Shown one piece after another: positions 53,189 through 60,180 of a stretch of 64,000 bases of DNA. The stretch covers positions 1-64,000 of the forward strand of contig JBGGMV010000087.1 in NCBI GenBank assembly GCA_041287865.1. The letters are read 5' to 3'. Source of the stretch: JAPWJZ01 sp041287865 (GTDB taxonomy: Bacteria > Pseudomonadota > Alphaproteobacteria > Micavibrionales > UBA2020). Position 1 is the stretch's first letter, and the number at the start of each line of letters is the position of its first letter. The translations under genes were made by a program, and so were the position numbers. The notes under the pieces were generated by a model that had not been told where the DNA came from, did not search any database, and saw nothing but the letters and a program-made list of their open reading frames with translations.

Positions 53189-53575
53189 ATGGCACTCATC
53201 ATCGACCTCAAGCCACAGGAACGCATCATCATCGGCAACGCGCTGGTGACCAACGACGCGCATCGCGCACGCCTGCATATCGAGGGCGACGCGCCGATCA
53301 TGCGCGAAAAAGACATCATGCGCGAGGAAGAGGCCAACAGCCCCTGCAAGCGCATCTATTTCATCATCCAGCTGATGTACCTGGCCAAGGATCCGGCGGA
53401 GCTTCACGACGATTATTTCAGGCAGATCCGCGAGGTGCAGGACGCGGCCCCCTCCACCACCACTTTCTTCATGAAGATGAGCGACTATATTATCAAGAGC
53501 CAGTATTACAAGGCGCTGAAGGAAGCGCGGCTGCTGATCGAACACGAGAGGGAGCTGATCGCCAATGTCGGATAA
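53189..53575 (+). CDS. flbT: Flagellin post-transcriptional regulator FlbT
   Basis: 128 residues with the whole FlbT pattern: LIIDLKPQERIIIGNALV, then RLHIEGDAPIMREKDIM, KRIYFIIQLMYLA and the C-terminal YIIKSQYYKALKEARLLI. In Caulobacter FlbT binds the flagellin mRNA leader and represses it until the hook is finished. AAGGAGAG lies well before the ATG. Its end overlaps flaF by 11 bases. Confidence 0.93.
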   Translation: MALIIDLKPQERIIIGNALVTNDAHRARLHIEGDAPIMREKDIMREEEANSPCKRIYFIIQLMYLAKDPAELHDDYFRQIREVQDAAPSTTTFFMKMSDYIIKSQYYKALKEARLLIEHERELIANVG

Positions 53576-54071
53576 CCCGAACCCCTACGCCCAGGCGGCC
53601 GCCGCCTATGGCTCCACCACCACCATCACAGACATGCGCACGCTGGAGGCCACGATCCTGCTGAAATCGGCCTCCAAGCTCGAAACGCTGGCCAAGCAGC
53701 TGCGCGACGGGCCCAAGCCCAAGCTGGAAGAGATCGGCGACACGCTGGAATACAACCAGAAGCTCTGGCAGTTCTTCATCAACGGCATCAGGGACGAAAG
53801 TCACCCCCTGCCCCTCGAGATCAAGAACAACATCGCTACGCTGGGCCTTTTCGTGTTCAAGCGCACGATGGAGCTGTTGATCGACACTACGCCTGAGAAA
53901 ATACAGGCGCTGATCGACATCAATCGCAATATCGCCTCCGGCCTGATGAAAAAACCGGCGGCGGAGCCAAAACACGCCGTGCCGGGCATTCTTGCCGCCA
54001 AGGCAGGCGACAAAAAGCCGGCCGAGCCGCTGCCGGGCGACAAGAAATCAACGACAGATAGTATGGCTTAA
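53565..54071 (+). CDS. flaF: Flagellin synthesis regulator FlaF
   Basis: 168 residues. The FlaF domain (about 1-120) has NPYAQAAAAYG, LEATILLKSASKL and LWQFFINGIRDESHPLP. FlaF is the positive counterpart to FlbT in flagellin translation and binds flagellin as a chaperone. A Lys/Pro/Ala-rich tail of some 45 residues beyond the usual end is unusual. It overlaps flbT by 11 bases and ends 33 bases from the convergent FlaG-like gene. Confidence 0.9.
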   Translation: MSDNPNPYAQAAAAYGSTTTITDMRTLEATILLKSASKLETLAKQLRDGPKPKLEEIGDTLEYNQKLWQFFINGIRDESHPLPLEIKNNIATLGLFVFKRTMELLIDTTPEKIQALIDINRNIASGLMKKPAAEPKHAVPGILAAKAGDKKPAEPLPGDKKSTTDSMA

Positions 54072-54104
54072 AAGCGGCCTTAAACGACCCCCGGCTGCGC
54101 CGGC

Positions 54105-54530
54105 TTAAACAACAACTGATTGCTTGGGCGTGCCCGAGGTGGCCAGCGCCGAGGAAATCTGAGGAGCAGGCTGGGCCTGTGCAGGCGCGGGCGCTTCTTC
54201 CGCCTGCGGGGCAGGCGAACCGCCGTTGCCACCTGAGCCTTCGGAAAGCTGATCCGCGCTCTGGGCAGACTTGCGGGCGCTGTCCAGTTCCTGCGCGCGG
54301 GCGAAGGCACGGAGCTGCGCTTCGGTCGGATACTGGCGCAGGATTTTTCCTGATTCAGACGAGCGAACTTCGATGATAGCGCGATCGAGCGAGTTGTCGA
54401 CGCGGATGCGCCATGAAGGGAGATTTGCGCTTGTGGCCTGCTCTTGCGCGACCACCAAAGCACTAACGGCCTGAGACGATTGTTTCAGGCTGGATCCTTG
54501 AACCGATAATGTGCTTACAGACTCAATCAT
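54105..54530 (-). CDS. FlaG-like protein
   Basis: 141 residues, soluble. The core (about 38-75) has RVDNSLDRAIIEVRSSESGKIL followed by RQYPTEAQLRAF, the FlaG-type pattern of D-x-V strand and RQxP-E turn. The C-terminal half is a low-complexity Ala/Pro/Gln/Ser tail. FlaG proteins influence filament length or assembly. The context supports a flagellar role; it is convergent with flaF and divergent from fliF, with the phased TTAA array 140 bases upstream of its start. Confidence 0.65.
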   Translation of the reverse strand: MIESVSTLSVQGSSLKQSSQAVSALVVAQEQATSANLPSWRIRVDNSLDRAIIEVRSSESGKILRQYPTEAQLRAFARAQELDSARKSAQSADQLSEGSGGNGGSPAPQAEEAPAPAQAQPAPQISSALATSGTPKQSVVV

Positions 54531-54668
54531 ATTCTATGATCCAACTGTTGCACGAAGCGTCAGGTAGACTACTCCTACAATTCCTATACTATAATAGTCA
54601 GAGACAAATTACAAGTAAAAAATGAATAATACCAATGTATTACCGAATTATTTACACGAATTTTCTTG

Positions 54669-54705
54669 TTAATACTTTGTTAATTACTTATTAACTCTTT
54701 CTTAA
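54669..54705. promoter_or_regulatory. Four TTAA elements at exact 11-bp steps (overlapping CtrA boxes)
   Basis: TTAA begins at 54669, 54680, 54691 and 54702. Each neighbouring pair is a perfect TTAA-N7-TTAA, the CtrA full site, so three sites overlap. CtrA activates early flagellar operons such as fliF in Caulobacter. Confidence 0.5.
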
Positions 54706-54860
54706 TACTTGAGTGTTTACGCCCTTTCTCTTGCTTCTCTAAAATGTCTTTAAAAAACAGGGCTTTGTTATGCCTCTGTCAACACTATATGGTTAATATG
54801 GAGATTAGGCGGTTAACCTTTCGACACGGAATTTGCATGGCCCGTAGGGCATGACATCAG

Positions 54861-54902
54861 CCAAATCCCCGCTATCTCAAAAAGATAGCAGGGGTGATTT
54901 GG
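54861..54902. repeat. Long inverted repeat upstream of fliF
   Basis: GCTATCT/AGATAGC, then CCCC/GGGG past a one-base bulge, then CCAAAT/ATTTGG past a two-base bulge: 17 pairs around a five-base loop. No T-tail, so it is an RNA hairpin or an operator rather than a terminator. Confidence 0.7.
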
Positions 54903-54932
54903 GGTAAATGTTGAAAAAAGCCGCGAAACCAT

Positions 54933-54949
54933 CGGGCAAAATTTGCCTA
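54933..54949. promoter_or_regulatory. Palindrome CGGGCAA-N3-TTGCC, candidate FlbD site
   Basis: Same arms and three-base centre as the site at 41243, with the last two bases of the right arm changed. In Caulobacter FlbD represses fliF from a site at its promoter. Confidence 0.45.
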
Positions 54950-55023
54950 GTGGACGAAAATTGATGTACTGTAATGAGGTGGGGTTTGGGTTTTACGTTA
55001 TATATATGCGCCCGGATTCCCTC

Positions 55024-55050
55024 CTTTGAATGGGTTCAAAGTTAGGGGAG
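55024..55050 (+). promoter_or_regulatory. Hairpin at the fliF ribosome binding site
   Basis: CTTTGAA (55024-55030) pairs with TTCAAAG (55035-55041) around TGGG. Bases before it (CCTC) can also pair with the Shine-Dalgarno GGGGAG (55045-55050), which may limit initiation at the GTG at 55058. Confidence 0.4.
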
Positions 55051-55057
55051 ATAAGCT

Positions 55058-56749
55058 GTGGATTCACTGATCGAGAGCTTGCGGAATTTAGGCCCGGCGC
55101 GCCTGGCCATGATGCTGCTGACATTCTTCGGCTTGCTCATCTTTTTCATCTTCATCGCAGTGCGGTCATCCGCCCCCGCCATGTCGCTCCTTTACGGTGA
55201 CCTGACCTCGAACGATGCGACCGAGATCGCGGCCAAGCTCGACGCCTCCAACATCGCCTATGACATCGGCGAAAACGGCACGCGCATTTCCGTCATGCAA
55301 AAGAACGTCGCCAAGGCCCGCCTGCTGCTTGCGCAGGAAGGCCTGCCGCGCAAAGGCAGCATGGGCTACGAGATTTTCGACCAGAAGCAAAGCTACGGCA
55401 CCACCTCGTTCCAGCAGAACATCAACGCGCTCCGCGCGCTCGAAGGCGAGCTGGCCCGCACCATCGGCACGATTGAACAGGTGAAGAACGCGCGCGTGCA
55501 TCTTGTGCTGCCGCAGCGTGAACTGTTCGGCCGCGAGCAGCAGGAACCCTCCGCCAGCGTGTTCCTGAACGTGCGCAACCAGGCAGGCCTTGGCTCCGAA
55601 CAAGTGGAGGCTATCCAGCAGCTTGTCGCCGCTGCCGTGCCGAAGCTGAAGGCCTCGCGCGTCGCCGTCATCGACCAGACCGGCGCGCTGCTGGCCCGCG
55701 GCGAAGATGACACGCGCGGCGCCGCCGCCCGCAACGCTTCCGACATGAAATCGGCCTATGAAACCAAGCTGACCCATGCCGTCGAGGAAATGGTGGGCCG
55801 CGTGGTCGGCTACGGCAAGGTGCGCGCGAATATTTCCGCCGACATGAACTTCGACGTGGTTACGCGCAATTCCGAAACCTACGATCCCGAGCAGCAGGTT
55901 GTGCGCTCCTCGCAAACCACCAGTGAAGACAGCGAAGACAATACCGCGCAGCCCAATAGCCCCGTCAGCGTGCAGAACAACCTGCCCGGTCTGTCCGGCA
56001 CCGCGCCCGGCGCGACGCCCGCCGGCATCAAGAGCAACCGCACCGAAGAAACCACCAACTACGACATCGGCAAAACCGTGGAGAGCCTGACCCGCGAAAG
56101 CGGCCAGGTGCAGAAACTGTCGATCGCCGTGCTGGTTGACGGCAGCTACGCGCCCGATACCAGCGTGAAAAAGCCCAAGGACGCCAAGGACGACTGGCAG
56201 CCGCCCCGCAAATACGCGCCGCGCTCCGATCAGGAAATCCAGCAGATCACCGCGCTGGTGAAATCGGCCGTGGGCTTCGATGAAGACCGCGGCGACACCG
56301 TCGAAGTCGTCAACATGCAGTTCGCCGAGAATACTTTTACCGAAGGTCCCGTGGCCACCGACACCATCATGGGCTTCCCGAAAGCAAGCCTGCTGGCCAC
56401 CGCCGAAACGATCGCGCTCAGCGTCGTTGCCGTGCTGATCGTGCTGCTGGTGCTCCGCCCGCTCGCCACGCACTTCGCCTCGGGCGGCCAGCGCCGCAAT
56501 GCGGGCTACGACGGCGATACCTCGATGCTGCCTGCCGGCGCGCAACAGGGCCAGCTGGCCGGCCCCGGCAATATCGGCATGCTGACCGGCGCGGCCGGCG
56601 GCAATACCGAGCTTGAATCGATGATCGACATGTCCTCCGTCGAGGGCAAGGTGAAGGCCTCCAGCGTGCAGAAGATCAGCGAACTGGTGACCAACCATCC
56701 GAACGAAACCGTCTCCGTCATCCGCCAGTGGATGTCGCAGGAGAATTGA
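55058..56749 (+). CDS. fliF: Flagellar M-ring protein FliF
   Basis: 563 residues, GTG start with GGGGAG seven bases upstream. One N-terminal membrane helix (about 15-38), the YscJ/FliF periplasmic ring domains (SLLYGDLTSNDATEIAAKLD; ARLLLAQEGLPRKGSMGYEIFD; PSASVFLNVRNQAGL) and a second helix near 445-465 before a cytoplasmic FliG-binding tail ending VIRQWMSQEN. It forms the MS ring on which the basal body is built. First gene of the fliF-fliG-fliH-fliN-flbD-flhA-flhF-flhG run. Confidence 0.95.
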   Translation: MDSLIESLRNLGPARLAMMLLTFFGLLIFFIFIAVRSSAPAMSLLYGDLTSNDATEIAAKLDASNIAYDIGENGTRISVMQKNVAKARLLLAQEGLPRKGSMGYEIFDQKQSYGTTSFQQNINALRALEGELARTIGTIEQVKNARVHLVLPQRELFGREQQEPSASVFLNVRNQAGLGSEQVEAIQQLVAAAVPKLKASRVAVIDQTGALLARGEDDTRGAAARNASDMKSAYETKLTHAVEEMVGRVVGYGKVRANISADMNFDVVTRNSETYDPEQQVVRSSQTTSEDSEDNTAQPNSPVSVQNNLPGLSGTAPGATPAGIKSNRTEETTNYDIGKTVESLTRESGQVQKLSIAVLVDGSYAPDTSVKKPKDAKDDWQPPRKYAPRSDQEIQQITALVKSAVGFDEDRGDTVEVVNMQFAENTFTEGPVATDTIMGFPKASLLATAETIALSVVAVLIVLLVLRPLATHFASGGQRRNAGYDGDTSMLPAGAQQGQLAGPGNIGMLTGAAGGNTELESMIDMSSVEGKVKASSVQKISELVTNHPNETVSVIRQWMSQEN

Positions 56750-56781
56750 GATTTTTGACTTGATAGGGAGCAAGGCCTGAT

Positions 56782-57798
56782 ATGCGCATACGCGAAGATT
56801 ACCGCACGCTGACCGGCACCGAGAAAGCCTCGATCCTGCTGCTGTCGCTGGGCGAGGAATACACCATTAAAATCTTCGAGCAGCTGGACGAGGACGAAAT
56901 CCTCATGCTGTCGCAAACCATGTCGAACCTCGGCAAGGTCAGTTCAAGCGTCATCGAGCGCCTGTTCATCGAATTCGCCGAAAGCATGACCTCCACCAAC
57001 TCGCTGATCGGCACGATGGATTCGACCGAACGCCTGCTGCTCAAGGTGCTGGGCAAGGACAAAGTCGGCACCATCATGGAAGAAATCCGCGGCCCCGCCG
57101 GCCGCACGATGTGGGAGAAGCTCTCCAACGTCTCCGAAGAAATCCTCGCCAACTACCTGCAGAAGGAATATCCGCAGACGGTGGCCGTGGTGCTCTCGAA
57201 AATCACGCCCGAACACGCGGCCCGCGTGCTGGCCCTGCTGCCCGAAGGCTTCGCGATGGAAGTCGTCATGCGCATGCTGCGCATGGAAGCGGTGCAGAAA
57301 GACGTGCTGGACGACGTGGAACGCACACTGCGCACCGAATTCATGACCAACCTCGCGCGCACCAACCGCCGCGATTCCCACGAGATCATGGCCGAGATCT
57401 TCAACTTCCTCGAGCGCACGACCGAGGCGAAGTTCATGACCAGCCTCGAGGAGCGCAACCCCGACGCCGCCGAGAAGATTCGCAGCCTGATGTTCACCTT
57501 CGAAGACCTCGGCCGCCTCGATCCTTCCGCGATCCAGACCGTTATCCGCACCGCCGACAAGGAAAAACTGCCCGTCGCCCTGAAGGGCGCGACAGAGGCG
57601 ATGAAAGATCTGTTCTTCTCGAACATGTCCGAGCGCGCGGCCAAGATCATGAAGGAAGACATGACCTCGATGGGCCCCGTGCGCCTGAAAGACGTGGAAG
57701 AAGCGCAAGGCCATCTGGTCAGCGTAGCGAAAGACCTGGCCGAGCGCGGCGAGATTACCATCATCACCTCGAAGGATGAAGATGAGCTCATCTACTGA
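56782..57798 (+). CDS. fliG: Flagellar motor switch protein FliG
   Basis: 338 residues. FliG N-terminal (TGTEKASILLLSLGEEYTIKIFEQL), middle (YLQKEYPQTVAVVLSKI with HPQ-like EYPQ) and C-terminal torque domains (FTFEDLGRLDPSAIQTVIR, with the charged helix containing SNMSERAAKIMKEDM) are complete. It binds FliF and the stator protein MotA and sets rotation. It overlaps fliH by 23 bases. Confidence 0.95.
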   Translation: MRIREDYRTLTGTEKASILLLSLGEEYTIKIFEQLDEDEILMLSQTMSNLGKVSSSVIERLFIEFAESMTSTNSLIGTMDSTERLLLKVLGKDKVGTIMEEIRGPAGRTMWEKLSNVSEEILANYLQKEYPQTVAVVLSKITPEHAARVLALLPEGFAMEVVMRMLRMEAVQKDVLDDVERTLRTEFMTNLARTNRRDSHEIMAEIFNFLERTTEAKFMTSLEERNPDAAEKIRSLMFTFEDLGRLDPSAIQTVIRTADKEKLPVALKGATEAMKDLFFSNMSERAAKIMKEDMTSMGPVRLKDVEEAQGHLVSVAKDLAERGEITIITSKDEDELIY

Positions 57799-58435
57799 AA
57801 ATGGCGGCGGCATCAAGAAGTTCCTGTTCGACAAGAACGACTTCGACAAGGACGCCGCAGAAGGCGAGAAGCCCGTCTTTACCGAGGAACAGCTGATCCT
57901 TGCCAAAATGCAGGCCCAGCAGCAGGGCAAGGTAGAGGGCGCGAAGGAAGCGACGCAAAGCCTGGCCGAGCAGGCCAACCGCTCGCTGGCCGCCATCGCC
58001 GCGGCTTGCGAAAAACTGACCGCCGCCGAAGAAGCGCGCGAAGTGCAGCAGATGATGGCCGCCACCAAAATGGCCATGCGCATCGCCCATAAATTGCTGC
58101 CCCAGTTCGCCGAACGCTATTCGCTGCAGGAAATCGAGCGCGTGATCGCGAAAGCCATCGAGGCGCGCAGGGACGAGCCCCGCATCGCCATCACCGTGCC
58201 TGCCCAGCACCTCGAAGCGCTGCGCCAGCAGATCGAGCAGCTGGCCCATGAAAAGGGTTTCGCGGGCAAGGTTATTTTGCTGGCCGACGACAACATGGCG
58301 CCTTCCGACGTGCGCGTCGAATGGGCCGACGGCGGGGCGGAGCGTCTTTACGAGCGCCTGTTCAGCCAGGTAGAAGCCGAATTCGCCAAGGCGATCGCCG
58401 GCATGCAATCGACAATCGACGATATCAAGAAATAA
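57776..58435 (+). CDS. fliH: FliH-like flagellar export ATPase regulator (FlbE)
   Basis: 219 residues. A polar N-terminus (KFLFDKNDFDKD), a long Ala/Glu/Gln coiled coil (about 45-110) and a C-terminal domain (KMAMRIAHKLLPQFAERYSLQEIERVI; ILLADDNMAPSDVRVEWADGGAE) are those of alphaproteobacterial FliH/FlbE. It tethers the export ATPase FliI to the basal body. The ATG may be 57776 or 57782, both within fliG. fliI is not in the window. Confidence 0.83.
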   Translation: MKMSSSTENGGGIKKFLFDKNDFDKDAAEGEKPVFTEEQLILAKMQAQQQGKVEGAKEATQSLAEQANRSLAAIAAACEKLTAAEEAREVQQMMAATKMAMRIAHKLLPQFAERYSLQEIERVIAKAIEARRDEPRIAITVPAQHLEALRQQIEQLAHEKGFAGKVILLADDNMAPSDVRVEWADGGAERLYERLFSQVEAEFAKAIAGMQSTIDDIKK

Positions 58436-58463
58436 ACCGAATTAACAAAACCGGAGAAAACAG

Positions 58464-58793
58464 ATGGCAGACCCCAAAGACCCGAAAAACCCCCACGTGG
58501 TGCTGGAAGAAGTCGAGCAGCACACGATCGGCGAAGTGCACAAGAAGGATATCGACGCGATTTACGACATTCCCGTCCAGATTTCCGCCGTGCTGGGCAA
58601 ATCCACCATGCAGGTGAGCCAGCTGCTGAAACTCGGCCGCGGCGCGGTGGTGGAACTGGACCGCAAGGTCGGCGAAGCGATCGACATCTACGTCAACAAC
58701 CGCCTGGTCGCACGCGGCGAGGTCATCGTCGTCGAGGATCGCCTCGGCGTCACCATGACCGAGATCGTGAAATCCGACCGCGGCGGACAATAA
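58464..58793 (+). CDS. fliN: Flagellar motor switch protein FliN
   Basis: 109 residues with the SpoA domain: YDIPVQISAVLGKSTMQVSQLLKLGRGAVVELDRKVGE (read in parts) and the NNRLVARGEVIVVEDRLGVTMTEIV end. It forms the bottom of the C-ring and binds CheY-P and FliH. CCGGAGAAAAC precedes the ATG. The N-terminal extension before the domain is short. Confidence 0.95.
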   Translation: MADPKDPKNPHVVLEEVEQHTIGEVHKKDIDAIYDIPVQISAVLGKSTMQVSQLLKLGRGAVVELDRKVGEAIDIYVNNRLVARGEVIVVEDRLGVTMTEIVKSDRGGQ

Positions 58794-58818
58794 TATAACT
58801 TCACGGGGAACTTAGACG

Positions 58819-60177
58819 ATGCGCCTGATGATCGTGGGCAGCCTGAACGGCCAAATCAGCACCGCCGGCAAGATCGCCATCGGCCGGGGTGCGAAGGTGA
58901 CGCATACCGATGACATCGAGCAGGCCATGGGCGCATTGCGCGCCGGCAAGGGCGCGGACCTGCTGATGGTCGACGTCAAGCAGGATATCGCCAAGCTGAT
59001 CGGCCAGCTGAAGGAAGAACGCTTCGCCGTGCCCGTCGTCGCCTGCGGCATCAGCAACGATACCGGCGCCGCCGTGAAGGCCATCAAGGCCGGCGCGAAG
59101 GAATACATCCCCCTGCCCCCGAACGCGGAACTGATCGCAGCCGTGCTGCAGGCCGTGACGGAAGAAAGCAACACCATGATCGCGGGCGACCCCGCGATGA
59201 AATCCGTGCTGCAGGTGGCCGACCGCATCGCGCCTTCCGATGCCACGGTGCTGATTACCGGCGAAAGCGGCACCGGCAAAGAAGTAATGTCGAAATACAT
59301 CCACCAGAAGAGCAAGCGCAGCAACGGGCCCTTTATCTCGCTCAACTGCGCGGCCATTCCCGAAAGCCTGCTGGAATCAGAATTGTTCGGCCATGAAAAA
59401 GGCGCCTTCACCGGCGCCGTCGCCCGCCGCCTCGGCAAGTTCGAGGAAGCGAATGGCGGGACGTTGTTGTTAGACGAAGTCAGCGAAATGCATCCCTCGC
59501 TGCAGGCCAAGCTTCTGCGCGCCATTCAGGAACGCGTCATCGACCGCATCGGCGGCAATACGCCCGTAAAGGTCGATATCCGCCTGATCGCAACCTCCAA
59601 CCGCGACATGGAACAGGCGGTCAAGGAAGGCAAATTCCGCGAAGACCTTTACTTCCGCCTGAACGTCATCAATCTGGCGCTGCCGGGCCTGCGCGAACGT
59701 CCGTCGGACATCGTGCCGCTGGCCACGCTCTTTGCTGCGAAATTCAGCGAGCAGAACGGCATCGAACACAAAAAACTGTCCGCCGCGACGCAGGAAAAAC
59801 TGAAATCGCACCACTGGCAGGGCAATATCCGCGAGCTGGAAAACACCATGCACCGCGCCGTGCTGGTCAGCCAGGATGCCGAGATCGAGCCTACCGCCGT
59901 AATGCTGTCGGGCCAGAAGGCCGCAGCAGCCGCGCAAACCGCCGTGATCGCCGCCAAGGCCGTTGAAAAAACCGCTGCAGCTTCCTCCGCCGCGCCTGCG
60001 CAGATGGTCGGACGTACAGTGGCCGATGTGGAGCGCGAGCTGATCATCAGCACACTCGATCACTGCCTGGGCAACCGCACCCATGCCGCCAATATCCTCG
60101 GCATTTCTATCCGCACCCTGCGGAACAAGCTTAAAGAATATGGCGATGCCGGCATCGCCGTGCCGGGCGGGGGCTGA
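58819..60177 (+). CDS. flbD: Sigma-54-dependent flagellar regulator FlbD
   Basis: 452 residues. The N-terminal receiver-like domain (about 1-115) keeps an Asp in LLMVDVKQD but lacks the acidic pair and the conserved Lys (IPLPP instead of KP), so it is probably not phosphorylated in the normal way. The AAA+ core (about 130-365) has GESGTGKEV, the sigma-54-contact GAFTGA loop and a NGGTLLLDEVSEM Walker B. A Fis-type HTH ends the protein (NRTHAANILGISIRTLRNKL). It activates sigma-54 hook and P-ring genes and represses early genes. Its activity is controlled by FliX. Confidence 0.92.
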   Translation: MRLMIVGSLNGQISTAGKIAIGRGAKVTHTDDIEQAMGALRAGKGADLLMVDVKQDIAKLIGQLKEERFAVPVVACGISNDTGAAVKAIKAGAKEYIPLPPNAELIAAVLQAVTEESNTMIAGDPAMKSVLQVADRIAPSDATVLITGESGTGKEVMSKYIHQKSKRSNGPFISLNCAAIPESLLESELFGHEKGAFTGAVARRLGKFEEANGGTLLLDEVSEMHPSLQAKLLRAIQERVIDRIGGNTPVKVDIRLIATSNRDMEQAVKEGKFREDLYFRLNVINLALPGLRERPSDIVPLATLFAAKFSEQNGIEHKKLSAATQEKLKSHHWQGNIRELENTMHRAVLVSQDAEIEPTAVMLSGQKAAAAAQTAVIAAKAVEKTAAASSAAPAQMVGRTVADVERELIISTLDHCLGNRTHAANILGISIRTLRNKLKEYGDAGIAVPGGG

Positions 60178-60180
60178 TAG

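Larger units (their letters stand above)
54531..55057. other. Large AT-rich control region before fliF
   Basis: No coding frame. It contains, in order, a very AT-rich stretch with four phased TTAA elements (54669-54705), GGTTAACC near 54812, a 17-bp-stem inverted repeat (54861-54902), a candidate FlbD palindrome (54933-54949) and a hairpin that overlaps the fliF ribosome binding site (55024-55050). It probably drives both fliF and the FlaG-like gene. Confidence 0.55.
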
